Source: Actinokineospora auranticolor (lineage in GTDB: Bacteria; Actinomycetota; Actinomycetes; Mycobacteriales; Pseudonocardiaceae). Taken from it: a stretch of DNA of 64,000 nucleotides. Made by a program: the position numbers and the translations under genes. Below the pieces are notes generated by a model. The model saw only the letters and a list, made by a program, of their open reading frames with translations. It searched no databases and had not been told where the DNA came from. The stretch is taken from assembly GCF_002934265.1 (NCBI RefSeq), contig NZ_PTIX01000010.1, positions 186,001-250,000 of the forward strand, read 5' to 3'. Below, piece by piece: positions 51,122 to 60,671 of this stretch. The number at the start of each line of letters is the position of its first letter. The first letter of the stretch is position 1.

Positions 51122-52771
51122 TCAGGTGGTGAAGCGGTTGACCTGCGTCTGCAGCTCCGCGGCGAGCCGGGTGAGGGTCTGCACCGACTGGTTCGAGGCG
51201 CCGATGCTGGTGGTCGCGCTCGCCGCACCTGAGGCAACTCCCGCGATATTTTGTGCGATCTCGGACACACCGGTCGCGGCCTCGCCCACGTTGCGGTTCA
51301 TCTCGCTGGTCGTGGCGGTCTGCTCCTCCACCGCAGAGGCGATGGTCAGCTGGAAGTCGTTGATTCGACCGATGATCTCGGAGATCTCGTCGATCGCGTT
51401 CACCGCGTTCGCGGTGTCGCCCTGGATCATCTCGACCCGGCGGGAGATGTCCTCCGTGGCCTTGGCGGTTTCCTGGGCCAAGTCCTTGACCTCGTTCGCG
51501 ACGACGGCGAACCCCTTGCCCGCGTCACCGGCCCGAGCGGCCTCGATGGTCGCGTTCAGCGCCAGCAGGTTCGTCTGCTCCGCGATCGAGGTGATCACCT
51601 TGACCACGTTGCCGATCTCCATCGACGACTCGCCCAGCTTCGCGACCGTGCTGTTCGTGGTGGCCGCGACGGTCACGGCCTGACCGGCGACACCGGCGGC
51701 CTCGTTCGCCGACTGCGCGATCTCCCGGATCGACGCCGACATCTCGTCCGCGCCGGTGGCCACGGTCTGCACGTTCCTGGCGACCTGCTCGGCCGCCGCG
51801 GCGACCACGCCCGCCTGGGCGCTGGTCTCGCCGGTCGCGTCGGTGACCTGGCCCGCGATGCCGGACATGTCGACGGTCGCGTCCTCGAGGTCGCTGATGC
51901 TGTGGGCGATCGCCGTCACGGTGTCGTGCATGCTCGAGGTGGCCGTGTTGAGCGCGGCGGCCATGGTGCCGATCTCGTCCGCGGAGCGGACCTCGACCTT
52001 GCGGGTCAGGTCACCCTCCGCGACGGACACCAACACGCTGGAGACGCCGCGAACCGACCGGGTGATCCCTCGGATGATCAGCCAGCCGACCAGCGCGGCC
52101 AGCAGCAAACCCGCGCCGAGCAGGGTGAGGGTCGTCCAGCGCGCGGTGGCGCTGGCCGAGGCCGCGTCGGCCACGCCGACCTGGACATCGGCCAGTTCGA
52201 GCTGCTGCATCCGGGCCAGGCCCTCGCCCATCTCGTTCATGATGGGCTCGCCGAGGTTGTTGAACCGGATCAGCGCGACCTCGGAGCGGCCCTCCCGGGC
52301 GGGCGGGAACACCTGCTCGCCGACCACGCCGACGAGCTTGTCCAGGCCCGCGACGACGCCCTCGACGACGTCCAGGGGCACCGCGGAGAAGTCCGGGTCG
52401 GCCTTGATGCCGTCCTCGAACTTCACCAGCGCGGCGCGCAGCGCGCCGATGGCCTCGGTGGCGCCCTTGATCTCGGTCTCCACGCGACCGGTGTCGCTAG
52501 TGATGAACGAGGCGTACAGGTGCGACGTCGCGGTGATCGCGACGGAGTTGAAGTTGCTGATCTCCCCCACGGCCGCGGCGTTCTTGCCGAGCCGGGTCGA
52601 GGTGTCGGCACCCTGGTCGGTGACCACCATGCCCTGCACGCCGACGCCGATCGCGACCACCGCGGGCAGCGCGATGGCGGCGAAGATCTTGGTGGCCAGC
52701 GAGCGGTCGGCCAGGACCCTGCCGAGGAGGCCGCGGCGGGTGCTCGCGGCCGGAGTGGACGACTCGGACAT
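51122..52771 (-). CDS. Methyl-accepting chemotaxis protein
   Basis: This 549-residue receptor has TM1 at about 26-48, an extracytoplasmic four-helix-type sensor region (about 50-210), TM2 at about 212-233, HAMP ([20 protein letters not shown] onward) and a signalling domain whose hairpin tip is the conserved [20 protein letters not shown] followed by [17 protein letters not shown]. It should bind CheA and CheW. ATG 52771 follows a weak GAAGGG. It has no C-terminal CheR-tethering pentapeptide. It is the only MCP in the window, lying between cheW and the unknown gene. Its promoter is not evident; read-through from cheA-cheW past the hairpin is possible. The ligand is unknown. Confidence 0.95.
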   Translation of the reverse strand: MSESSTPAASTRRGLLGRVLADRSLATKIFAAIALPAVVAIGVGVQGMVVTDQGADTSTRLGKNAAAVGEISNFNSVAITATSHLYASFITSDTGRVETEIKGATEAIGALRAALVKFEDGIKADPDFSAVPLDVVEGVVAGLDKLVGVVGEQVFPPAREGRSEVALIRFNNLGEPIMNEMGEGLARMQQLELADVQVGVADAASASATARWTTLTLLGAGLLLAALVGWLIIRGITRSVRGVSSVLVSVAEGDLTRKVEVRSADEIGTMAAALNTATSSMHDTVTAIAHSISDLEDATVDMSGIAGQVTDATGETSAQAGVVAAAAEQVARNVQTVATGADEMSASIREIAQSANEAAGVAGQAVTVAATTNSTVAKLGESSMEIGNVVKVITSIAEQTNLLALNATIEAARAGDAGKGFAVVANEVKDLAQETAKATEDISRRVEMIQGDTANAVNAIDEISEIIGRINDFQLTIASAVEEQTATTSEMNRNVGEAATGVSEIAQNIAGVASGAASATTSIGASNQSVQTLTRLAAELQTQVNRFTT

Positions 52772-52836
52772 CAGCGCTGTTGCCCTTCGACGGGTCTGGG
52801 TGCGGGGCGGCGGGGAGGAGCGGGGGATCCGCGCGA

Positions 52837-52868
52837 GGCCCCCGGGCGTCGGGTGACGCCCGGGGGCC
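52837..52868 (-). terminator. Hairpin between cheW and the MCP gene
   Basis: A perfect 14-bp stem, GGCCCCCGGGCGTC with 4-nt loop, lies 35 bp past the cheW stop. There is no T run after it. It may attenuate rather than end transcription, since no FliA site is seen between it and the MCP gene. Confidence 0.65.
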
Positions 52869-52902
52869 ACAGCGTGGTGGTGTGGAGTTGTTCGCCTGCC
52901 TG

Positions 52903-53340
52903 CTACGCGACCGTGGCTTCGCCGCGCACCGCCGCCCGCGCGTCCAGCGCGAGCATCAGGCGGTCCGCCAGCGGGAACGCCGCGGTGATCAGCTCGCGGG
53001 CCGGGCCGCTGAGCGTGTCGGGCACCGGCTCGGCGACCGTGTCCTCCAGCTCGACCACATCGCCGATGCGGTCCACGAGCAGGCTCACCGACTCGTCGTC
53101 GGTGCGGACGATGACGTTCATCGCCGGACCGGTGCGCTCCACCCGCGGCTCACCGAGCCGGACCCGCAGGTCCAGCGCGGCGATGACCTGGCCGCGGAGG
53201 TTGAACAGCCCGCCGACGTGGCCGGGGGCCAGCGGTACCGGGGTGTACTCGGAGAAGGCGAGCACCTCCTGGACCTCGCTCACCTCCAGGCCGAAGAGCT
53301 GGCCTGCCACCTCGAAGGTGGCGTACCTGACGGTGCTCAC
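52903..53340 (-). CDS. cheW: Chemotaxis adaptor CheW
   Basis: This is a 145-residue SH3-like adaptor. Features are [49 protein letters not shown] and [16 protein letters not shown]. It couples the MCP to CheA. The GTG at 53340 overlaps the cheA stop by four bases (GTGA), so the two are translated together. Confidence 0.95.
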   Translation of the reverse strand: MSTVRYATFEVAGQLFGLEVSEVQEVLAFSEYTPVPLAPGHVGGLFNLRGQVIAALDLRVRLGEPRVERTGPAMNVIVRTDDESVSLLVDRIGDVVELEDTVAEPVPDTLSGPARELITAAFPLADRLMLALDARAAVRGEATVA

Positions 53341-55631
53341 GACGACGCCTCCACGAGGTAGTCCGGGGTCTCGTACTCGGGCAGCTGGAAGTCCGGGTCG
53401 GCGGCCATGATCGCCCGACGCATGTCGAGCAGCTCGGTGACCTTGTCGTCGATGACGGTCGAGCCGGAGAGGCCGTCGCCGTCGGCGGGACCGTGCGGCG
53501 CGGTGTCGTCGACGATGTCGAGGATGCCGTCGACCGCCAGGGCGACCGAGTGGCCGCCGGAGGAGTAGACGACCGCCGGGACGGTGTCGGAGACGTCCTC
53601 CGACCACGAACCGAGCAGACCGGACAGGCGCAGGACCGGCAGGATCTGGCCCCGGTACTGCACGACCTCGCGGCTGCCGACGCGCTCCACCGCCGAGACG
53701 GGGAACTCCTCGAGCCGGGTGACCATGCTGAGCGGGATCGCGACGCGGCGGTCGCTGACCCGGGTGACCAGCAGGCGGTCGCGGGTCTCGGCGCGCTGCG
53801 CGGCGGCCTCGGCCAGGGCGGCGGCGGCCGCGGCGGCGCGCTCGGCGGAGCCGAGGTGCGCGTTGCGGGCCAGCGCCAGCACGTCGAGGATCAGCGACAC
53901 GCGGCCGTCACCGAGGATGGTGGCACCGGCGTAGCAGCCGACGTCCTTGAGGTGGCTGGCCAGCGGCTTGACCACGACCTCCTCGGTGGTGAGCACGCGG
54001 TCGACGACCAGGCCGAACTCGTGGCCCTCGCCGTTGAGCACGGCGATGTAGATGGCCTCGCCGTTCTCCTCCGGGCGCTCCGCGGGGCCGCCGAGGGCCT
54101 CGTTGAGCCGGACCAGCGGCAGCAGTCGGCCGCGCAGGCGGCAGACCGGGGCGCCGGAGACGTACTCGATGCGCGCCGAGGACTGGCCCTCGACGCAGAC
54201 CAGTTCGCGGACCGACATCTGCGGCAACACGTAGCGCTCGTTGGCGCTCTCCACGATCAGCGCCTGCACGATGGCCAGGGTCAGCGGGATGGTCAGGCGC
54301 CAGGTGGTGCCCTTGCCCACGACCGAGCGCAGGTCGACCGCGCCGCCGATGGCCTCGAGGTTGGTGCGCACGACGTCCATGCCGACACCGCGGCCGGACA
54401 CGTTGCTGACCTTGGCGGCGGTCGAGAAGCCGGGCCGGAAGACCAGGCGCAGCACGTCGTCCGGGTCCATGGCCGCGACCTGGGCCTCGGTGAGCAGGCC
54501 GCGCTTGACCGCGGTCGCGCCGATCAGCTTCGGGTCGACGCCCTTGCCGTCGTCGGCGACCTCGACCACGACGTGGCCGTGCTCGTGGTAGGCGCGCAGG
54601 GTGAGCGTGCCGTCGGGGGTCTTGCCCGCCTTGACCCGGTCGTCCGGCGACTCGAGACCGTGGTCGACCGCGTTGCGCACGAGGTGGGTCAGCGGGTCCT
54701 TGACCGCCTCCAGCAGGCTGCGGTCGAGCTCGGTCTCCGCGCCCTCCAGCTCCAGGTTGACCTGGCGGCCCAGCGAGTTGCTCAGGTCGCGGACGACCCG
54801 GGGCAGCTTGGACCACAGGTGGCTGATGGGCTGCATGCGGGTCTTCATGACCCCTTCCTGCAGCTCACTGGTGATGATGTTCAGGCGCTGCGCGGCCCGG
54901 CCCAGGGTGTGGTCACCGTTGTGCTCGGTGGCGCGCACCATCTGGTTGCGGGTCAGCACCAGCTCGCCGACCAGGCGCATGAGCTTGTCGAGCAGCTCGA
55001 CGTCCACGCGGACCGAGGTGTCGGCGACACCGCGGCGGCTGAGGATCGGCTCCTCGGCCGAAGCGGCCTCGGCGGCCGGGGTGGCCTGCGCGGGGGTCTC
55101 GGCGGGGGTCTCGGCGGGGGCCTCGGCGACCTCCGCCTGCTCCACGGGAGCGGCCTCGGCGGCGGGCGCCTCGGCGGCGTCGGCCTTGGGGGCCTCGGCC
55201 GGAGCCGCGTTACCGGCGCCGTCGGCGGCGGGCAACGGGGCGGGCTCACCGGCGATGCAGGCCTCGACCTCGACGACGGTGTCGCGGATGTCGATGTCGC
55301 CCTCGCGGCCGTCGCGCTCGATCTCCGCCAGCAGGGCGCGGACGACGTCCACGACGCGCAGCAGCACGTCGGCGCCGCGGCGGTCGAGGGTCTGCACACC
55401 GTCACGCAGGCGGGCCAGCAGCGACTCACCGGCGTGGGTCACCTGCTCCAGCTTCGCGAACGCGAGGAAGCCAGAGGTGCCCTTGATGGTGTGAATGGTG
55501 CGGAACACGCTCGCGAGCCGGTCGCGCGCGGTTGGGTCGCGCTCGAGCGCGACGAGGTCTTGGTCCAACTGGTCGAGATTCTCGTAGCTCTCGACCAGGA
55601 ATTCCTGGACCACATCATCGAAGTCTTCCAC
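53337..55631 (-). CDS. cheA: Chemotaxis histidine kinase CheA with two CheW-like domains
   Basis: This is a 764-residue kinase. The Hpt domain has phospho-His47 (FRTIHTIKGTSGFL). An Ala/Glu/Pro-rich linker (about 125-200) stands where the P2 CheY-binding domain would be, and no clear P2 is seen. Dimerisation helices (LMRLVGELVLTRNQMVRATE), an HATPase domain (LTHLVRNAVDHGLESPDDRV, GRGVGMDVVRTNLEAIGGAV) and a CheW-like P5 domain follow. A second CheW-like domain occupies about 615-745 (VSDRRVAIPLSMVTRLEEFP, VVQYRGQILPVLRLSGLLGS). The GTG at 55631 matches the family start. It is the first gene of the cheA-cheW unit. Confidence 0.95.
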   Translation of the reverse strand: MEDFDDVVQEFLVESYENLDQLDQDLVALERDPTARDRLASVFRTIHTIKGTSGFLAFAKLEQVTHAGESLLARLRDGVQTLDRRGADVLLRVVDVVRALLAEIERDGREGDIDIRDTVVEVEACIAGEPAPLPAADGAGNAAPAEAPKADAAEAPAAEAAPVEQAEVAEAPAETPAETPAQATPAAEAASAEEPILSRRGVADTSVRVDVELLDKLMRLVGELVLTRNQMVRATEHNGDHTLGRAAQRLNIITSELQEGVMKTRMQPISHLWSKLPRVVRDLSNSLGRQVNLELEGAETELDRSLLEAVKDPLTHLVRNAVDHGLESPDDRVKAGKTPDGTLTLRAYHEHGHVVVEVADDGKGVDPKLIGATAVKRGLLTEAQVAAMDPDDVLRLVFRPGFSTAAKVSNVSGRGVGMDVVRTNLEAIGGAVDLRSVVGKGTTWRLTIPLTLAIVQALIVESANERYVLPQMSVRELVCVEGQSSARIEYVSGAPVCRLRGRLLPLVRLNEALGGPAERPEENGEAIYIAVLNGEGHEFGLVVDRVLTTEEVVVKPLASHLKDVGCYAGATILGDGRVSLILDVLALARNAHLGSAERAAAAAAALAEAAAQRAETRDRLLVTRVSDRRVAIPLSMVTRLEEFPVSAVERVGSREVVQYRGQILPVLRLSGLLGSWSEDVSDTVPAVVYSSGGHSVALAVDGILDIVDDTAPHGPADGDGLSGSTVIDDKVTELLDMRRAIMAADPDFQLPEYETPDYLVEASS

Positions 55632-55672
55632 GCTCCACCACGCTTCGCTTCCAGGTCAGGTGTCGCCCAATC

Positions 55673-55700
55673 CCATCGGCGCGGCCGGGAGGCGCATGAG
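55673..55700 (-). promoter_or_regulatory. FliA promoter of cheA-cheW
   Basis: On the minus strand: CTCA (55700-55697), N16, GCCGATGG (55680-55673). The predicted start near 55666 is about 35 nt before the cheA GTG. Confidence 0.8.
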
Positions 55701-55837
55701 GGATTGGAGCCGGGTTTTCCGAAGACCCCCCAACCGGGGGTTGTCATCCGGCGTTCCACCGCAGCTCCCGCGACGTTCACCGGGCCCTGCGACGTTCCAG
55801 CGACCCTTTCGGCGTCGGGACGGGAGACTTGAGGGAC

Positions 55838-56347
55838 ATGCCTGGTGCGCGCGCTCCGGTCGCGCTCGCGGTCGTGGTCGGCACGCTGGTCGGGAGCGCG
55901 GTCCCGGCGGCGGCCGACGCCGAGTTCGTGGTCACCGTTTCCGACGGTGACCTGCTCATCTCCGTCGACCGGGAGCGGGCGGCGCTGCTCCCGTCGGTGC
56001 TCGCCGGGGCCCGGTACGCGGTGACCGGGTCGCTGGGCACGCTGACCGTCGTCGACACCCGGGTGGGTGACCCGGGGTGGAACGCGGCGGGCCAGGTCAG
56101 CTCGTTCGTCACGGGGTCGGGCGCGGTCCCGGGGTACCCGCTGTCCTGGACCCCCGAGGTGCTCGACCACTCCTCCGTGCAGGTGCTGACCGTCGGGTCG
56201 GTCGTCCGCGGCCTGGGCGCGAGCCGGGTGCTGGCGGTCGCGGGTCCGGCGGCCGGGCGCGGCACCGCGCGGCTGACGGCCGGGCTGGAGGTCCTGCTGC
56301 CCGATCCCGGCGAGACCGCGGCGGTCCTCACCATCACCGTCATCTAG
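55838..56347 (+). CDS. Secreted WxL-domain-like protein
   Basis: This 169-residue protein has a signal peptide (about 1-28, ALAVVVGTLVGSAVPAAADA). The rest is beta-rich and resembles the WxL fold (GSLGTLTVVDTRVGDPGWNA, AGQVSSFVTGSGAVPGYPLS, WTPEVL), ending in LTITVI as many such proteins do. WxL domains attach non-covalently to the cell wall or to partners. ATG 55838 is preceded by GAGGG at short distance. A TTG at 55829 after GGGAG is an alternative. It is divergent from cheA and has no visible FliA site. Confidence 0.72.
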   Translation: MPGARAPVALAVVVGTLVGSAVPAAADAEFVVTVSDGDLLISVDRERAALLPSVLAGARYAVTGSLGTLTVVDTRVGDPGWNAAGQVSSFVTGSGAVPGYPLSWTPEVLDHSSVQVLTVGSVVRGLGASRVLAVAGPAAGRGTARLTAGLEVLLPDPGETAAVLTITVI

Positions 56348-56368
56348 CGGGCGCGTGTGGACGCGCGG

Positions 56369-56401
56369 CGAGGGGAGCCCCCGGTTTCGGGGCTCCCCTC
56401 G
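56369..56401. terminator. Bidirectional terminator
   Basis: A perfect 13-bp stem (CGAGGGGAGCCCC, 7-nt loop) lies between the convergent WxL-like and L,D-transpeptidase genes and probably serves both. Confidence 0.8.
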
Positions 56402-56424
56402 TCATCCGTGCCCTCCCGAGGGCC

Positions 56425-56889
56425 TTACGCGACCACCTCCACCACGTCCCCGGGCGCCAGGCCCCGGTAGAAGGCCTTGGCGGCCGCCTTGGACAGGTGG
56501 ACGCAGCCGTGCGAGAGCTGCTTGAGGCTGCCCTGGTGGAAGGCGACACCGCTGGTCGTGAAGAACACCGAGTACGGCATGGGCCCGTTGAAGGCCCTGC
56601 TGTAGTGGTCGATGTCCTTGTAGGTCACCTTGAACGAACCGGTCGGTGTTTCGTGACCGGGCCGCCCGACGGTGATGGGCACCGAGCCGTAGGTGACGGC
56701 ACCGCGGTTCATCAGCCACGCGGCGTTCGCGCTCAACGACACGCACGCCTTGGCCGCGGTGCTGCAAGGGGCCTCGGCCGCGCTCGCCTGCGGCGCGACC
56801 AGCACCCCCACGGCTCCCGTGGCCGCCGTAGCGGTGACCACGCCCAGCACGCGCCCGACCGTGCGCTTCGATCCCAGCCTCGACCTCAC
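56425..56889 (-). CDS. Secreted L,D-transpeptidase (YkuD family)
   Basis: This 154-residue exported enzyme has a twin-basic start and signal peptide (about 1-38, VAPQASAAEA). The YkuD catalytic domain has the motif SHGCVHLS (His127, Cys129) and the upstream HETPTGSFKV and FHQG segments. It makes 3-3 cross-links or similar acyl transfers in peptidoglycan. I chose GTG 56889 because GGGAGG lies 6 bp upstream. The long in-frame extension to 57864 is out of place and Arg/His-rich. No extra Ig-like or lipobox region is present, so this is a minimal form. Confidence 0.88.
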   Translation of the reverse strand: MRSRLGSKRTVGRVLGVVTATAATGAVGVLVAPQASAAEAPCSTAAKACVSLSANAAWLMNRGAVTYGSVPITVGRPGHETPTGSFKVTYKDIDHYSRAFNGPMPYSVFFTTSGVAFHQGSLKQLSHGCVHLSKAAAKAFYRGLAPGDVVEVVA

Positions 56890-57411
56890 TGTGGGCCTCC
56901 CATCCGCCCTGTCCGTGCTCCGGGCTCGTGTTCGGTTCGCGATCGCCTCGCGGTATCGGGTAGCGCTTAAGTACCACCAAACCCGGCGGCCCAATCGGGT
57001 AATCGTTCCCGACCGAATCCGATTCGATTTCAGGACGGGTTCAGCGCCCTTCCAACATCCGAGAAACGCCCACCTCCCGAGGTCTGAGCCGTCAGACTTC
57101 CGCCATGGGACATGAGGAGCGCATTCACCCGGTCGTCGGACGACCGGGGCGCCGCGGACTGCTGCCCCTGGCGCTCGCCGCCCTCGGGGCCGCGCTCTAC
57201 CCGCACCCGGACTTCCGCTGGCCGCAGCACGCGGACCGCGCCGCGCCCGGGGTGGCCCCGGCGCACGGCCACCCGGAACGCCTCGGCACACGGCCCACGA
57301 GGGCCGAACGGGCACTTTTCCGCCGATGGTCCATCGGGGCCTGATCGAAGGGTTTACGGTTTTCTCCTGACCGCGGTCCGCTTCGCGGTCGAGAAAGCCG
57401 AGGAGGTCCCC
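56890..57411. other. Intergenic stretch with one doubtful small ORF
   Basis: This gap separates the divergent L,D-transpeptidase and membrane-protein genes. A 79-codon plus-strand ORF (57105-57344) lacks a ribosome site and is His/Pro/Arg-rich, so I do not call it. A short inverted repeat CCGATGG/CCATCGG lies at about 57322-57336. Both promoters must be here, but none is clear. Confidence 0.4.
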
Positions 57412-58095
57412 ATGGCCACGGTGTCCCCACGCGATGGGCTGGTCCATTCCTACCTTTACCTGCGGCGCGCGATCGGCGTGCTCGGCGTCGCCCTTCCGGT
57501 TCTGCTGATCGTCGGCAACCTGGTCGCCGACGACGGCATGCGCGACTCGATCAGCGGCTACTACTACAGCGACGTGCGCGACCTGCTGGTCGGCACCATG
57601 TGCGCGGTAGGCGTCTTCCTGTTGTCCTACCGGGGCTACGACTCGGCGGACGACATCGCGGGCAACATCGCCGCCGCGGGCGCCGTCGGGCTCGCGGTGT
57701 TCCCCACCGCGCCGGACAACCCCATCGGCGGGGACACGGTCATCGGTGTGCTGCACGCGGTGTTCGCGGTCGTGTTCTTCCTGACCCTGGCGTACTTCAG
57801 CGCCGTGCTGTTCCGCCGCAGCGACGATCCGAACCCGACACCGCGCAAGGTGGCGCGCAACCACGTGTACCTGGTGTGCGGCATCGTGATCGTGGTCTGC
57901 CTGGCGCTGGTCGGGGTGTGCGGGTTCCTCTTCGAGTCCCAGATGGCCGCCGCGCGGCCGGTGCTGTGGCTGGAGGCGCTGGCCATCTTCGCCTTCGGCT
58001 TCTCCTGGCTGACCAAGGGTGAGGCGATCCTGGGCGACCTCGGCCCGGCTCTCGCGCCGCGCGGTGTGGTCGCGGGCGAAAGCGTTGCCGGGTAA
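57412..58095 (+). CDS. Six-span membrane protein (DUF998-like)
   Basis: This 227-residue protein has six hydrophobic helices, for example LRRAIGVLGVALPVLLIVGN, VGTMCAVGVFLLSYRGYDSA, GVLHAVFAVVFFLTLAYFSA and LVCGIVIVVCLALVGVCGFL. The N-terminal loop ISGYYYSDVRD and the size agree with the DUF998 type of actinobacterial membrane proteins. No function is known for the group. ATG 57412 is preceded by AGGAGG. It stands alone. Confidence 0.7.
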   Translation: MATVSPRDGLVHSYLYLRRAIGVLGVALPVLLIVGNLVADDGMRDSISGYYYSDVRDLLVGTMCAVGVFLLSYRGYDSADDIAGNIAAAGAVGLAVFPTAPDNPIGGDTVIGVLHAVFAVVFFLTLAYFSAVLFRRSDDPNPTPRKVARNHVYLVCGIVIVVCLALVGVCGFLFESQMAAARPVLWLEALAIFAFGFSWLTKGEAILGDLGPALAPRGVVAGESVAG

Positions 58096-58287
58096 CGATT
58101 TCCCGCCGAATCGAGCACGACCCGCGATCCTGCCGGACCGAGGGCGGCCTGCGGTCCGTCCCGGGGAACGACGCGGCCCGCGGTCGGGGCGCAGCCACCG
58201 TCCTGGCTGCGGGTCCCGACCACGGGCCGTGGGGCGCCGGTGTCGCGTGCTGTGTCGATGCGGCGCCCCGGTCCTCGTGCCGACCGG

Positions 58288-59004
58288 CTAGCTGCCGATC
58301 TGCTGGCGGATCCAGCTCAGGTGGTAGGCGATGCCGGTGTAGAGGGTGGTGGTGGCGCACTCGCCGCCGTTGTCGCCGGGGCCGTGGGTCTCGCCGACCA
58401 GCGTCCAGTTGCCGCGGGTGCCGACGATGGCCGGGCCGCCGGAGTCGCCGTGGCAGGCCGAGTGGCCGCGGTCGCCGGAGACGCAGATGTCGTTGGCGGT
58501 ACCGCCACCGGCCCGGCAGCGGCTGCTGGCGAGCAGGGTCAGGTCGATCTCCTGCAGCGTGTTGGGCTGGCTGCAGGACGGCCAGCTCGTGCAGCCCCAG
58601 CCGATCAGCCGCACCGAGCCGCCCGCGGCGGGGTTCGAGGTGGCCATCTTGACCGGGGTCTGGCGGGACGCGGTGGTGGTGTGCATCACCGTCAGGTCGG
58701 TGCCCGGCTTGGTGATGCGCCGGTCGATCCGCAGCACCTCACCACCGGAGCTCTTGGAGATCGAGCCGACCCGGCCCGACGACGCGCTGCCGCAGTGGTT
58801 GGCGGTCACGATCCACTGAGGGGCGACGAGGCTGCCGCCGCACCCGTTGCTGAGCGAGACCATCCAGGAGTAGGTCTCGGTGGCCCCGTGGCCACCGATG
58901 ATCGACGGCTGGGCCTCGCCCGCCGACGCCGAACCACCGGCACCGGCCACGACCGAGAGCACCACCGCACCGACCCCGAGCAGGGCCGCGAGAAATCTAC
59001 GCAT
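58288..59004 (-). CDS. Secreted trypsin-like serine protease (S1)
   Basis: This is a 238-residue protein with a signal peptide (about 1-28, GAGGSASAGE). The catalytic triad is His70 (VTANHCG), Asp103 (GTDLTVM) and Ser188 (ACHGDSGGP), with pairs of Cys typical of the chymotrypsin fold. The mature start IIGGHGATET lies after a short propeptide. Asn replaces the usual Ala before the catalytic His. The segment ending CVSGDRGHSACHGDSGG sets the specificity pocket, but specificity is not certain. Actinomycete enzymes of this kind digest extracellular protein. It is a single gene. Confidence 0.92.
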   Translation of the reverse strand: MRRFLAALLGVGAVVLSVVAGAGGSASAGEAQPSIIGGHGATETYSWMVSLSNGCGGSLVAPQWIVTANHCGSASSGRVGSISKSSGGEVLRIDRRITKPGTDLTVMHTTTASRQTPVKMATSNPAAGGSVRLIGWGCTSWPSCSQPNTLQEIDLTLLASSRCRAGGGTANDICVSGDRGHSACHGDSGGPAIVGTRGNWTLVGETHGPGDNGGECATTTLYTGIAYHLSWIRQQIGS

Positions 59005-59291
59005 AGGAGTCTTCCAATCGGCGGATCAACTCCGCCAGCAGGGTTGACAAAAAGGGCAGGAGATAATCGCGAAATGCCGGCGACAGTGGGGACGTACGCA
59101 CACCGGACAACTTCGCCCGTTGAATATGCACCGATTCGTGATCAGGGCGCAACCCCGACACTTCCAGACTTCGAGACGATTATTGCCAGATTAACTGGCA
59201 TAGCCAGGATTTATCGCGCCACTTTATGGCCAGGGCGATAGATCCGATTTGCCCTCGATGTCGAATATCCTACCGAAGTATCGGTGGGAAT

Positions 59292-60494
59292 TCACGCCCG
59301 CACGGCGACGGCGGCGGCCGGGGCGAGCGGCAGCAGCGGGAACAGCGCGGCCTGGTAGGCGTGGTAGCTGTCGGGCTTGCCGGACCAGACGGTGCTCGCC
59401 CGGACCCCGCCCGGGGTCACCTCGTGCCACCAGCCGCCGTGCTCGGCGTCCACGTGGTGCCGGACGGCGAAGTCCCAGAAACCGGCGTACCAGCGGTCGT
59501 ACCCGGGTTTCCCGGTGCGCCGGGCCAGCGCGGACGCGGCCAGTACCGCCTCGGCCACCACCCAGTGCATGCGCTCGCGCACCACCGGCCGGTCGTCCCA
59601 GTCGAGGGTGTAGGCGAAGCCGGGGTGCCCGTCGACGGCCCAGCCGCGCCGGGTCGCGGAGTCGAACAGCGCGGCGGCGTCGGCGACCAACCAGTCCGGT
59701 GCCGCGGCGCCGAGCGCGGCTTCCAGGTGCAGCAGCAGCCGCGCCCATTCCAGCCAGTGCCCGATGGTGCCGCCGTAGGGCCGGAAGGGGTGGCGGGGGT
59801 CGTCGCGGTTGTAGTCGAGGTCGGGTTCCCAGTCGGCCGTGAAATGCTCGGGAACGCGCCAGTCGTGCGCGGCGGACACCTCGTGCGCGATCCGCGTCGC
59901 GATATCCAGCGCGCGCCGGTGCCAGATCCGGTCACCGGTCACGTCGCCCGCGGCCAGGAACGCCTCGACGAAGTGCATCGCGCTGTTGGCGCCCCGGTAG
60001 TCCTCGGTTTCGGTCCAGCCGCGGTCCCAGCTCTCCAGCGGCAGCGAACCGTCCCAGAACCGGGTCTCGACGACCTCGCACGCCTCGGCCAGCAGCGCGT
60101 CGGCGCCGGACCTGCCCGCCGCGTGCGCGCCGCAGGCGGCCAGCAGGACGAAGGCGTGGTCGTAGGCGGCCTTGCGCGGGTCGGCGAGCGAGGCGAACCA
60201 GCCGCCGTGCTCGGCGTCGCGCAGCGGGCCGCGCAGGGCGGCCACGCCGTGGTCGACCAGCGCGGCGGCGCCCGGGTTCCCGAGGCCGTCCTCCAGCGCG
60301 AAGACGTGCGTCATCCGAGCGGTGATCCACGTGGCCACCGGCTGGTCCGGCTGGTGCCCGCCGGTCGCGTCGAGCCAGCGGAACCCGCCCGCCGGGTCGG
60401 GGGAACGGGCCGCGAACGCCGCCAGCGACGCCCGGTGCGCCGCCAACCACTCGGCGTCCGGGGTGAAGCCACCAGAACCAGGGAACTCGCGCAC
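59292..60494 (-). CDS. AGE-family sugar isomerase/epimerase
   Basis: This is a 400-residue protein of the N-acylglucosamine 2-epimerase (alpha/alpha)6-barrel family. Conserved Trp/His-rich segments include AEHGGWFASLAD, GGTIGHWLEWARLL, RERMHWVVAEAVL and DAEHGGWWHEVTPGG. The pattern is closest to mannose or sulfoquinovose/aldose isomerases that convert aldose to ketose at C2; the exact sugar is not determined. The GTG at 60494 follows GAGGGTGG. It is cytoplasmic, alone, and not linked to transport genes here. Confidence 0.85.
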   Translation of the reverse strand: MREFPGSGGFTPDAEWLAAHRASLAAFAARSPDPAGGFRWLDATGGHQPDQPVATWITARMTHVFALEDGLGNPGAAALVDHGVAALRGPLRDAEHGGWFASLADPRKAAYDHAFVLLAACGAHAAGRSGADALLAEACEVVETRFWDGSLPLESWDRGWTETEDYRGANSAMHFVEAFLAAGDVTGDRIWHRRALDIATRIAHEVSAAHDWRVPEHFTADWEPDLDYNRDDPRHPFRPYGGTIGHWLEWARLLLHLEAALGAAAPDWLVADAAALFDSATRRGWAVDGHPGFAYTLDWDDRPVVRERMHWVVAEAVLAASALARRTGKPGYDRWYAGFWDFAVRHHVDAEHGGWWHEVTPGGVRASTVWSGKPDSYHAYQAALFPLLPLAPAAAVAVRA

Positions 60495-60671
60495 CGGCCA
60501 CCCTCACCTGACTCGACTACGTCGGGACACTGCGCCCCATTCTCCCCGGTGTCGCGGCTCGATGAGCGCCCCGACTCCCGGGCGGGTGGGTGCGGCCAGG
60601 CAGAATAGTGCGCCGGTGCTCCGGTCTACCGGTACGCCGAAGCACCGGTACGCGAACTGGGAGGCAAGACG

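Noticed and set aside
57105-57344. 79-codon plus-strand ORF before the DUF998-like gene
   Set aside because: It has no ribosome site, biased His/Pro/Arg content and no family resemblance. A real small gene cannot be excluded.
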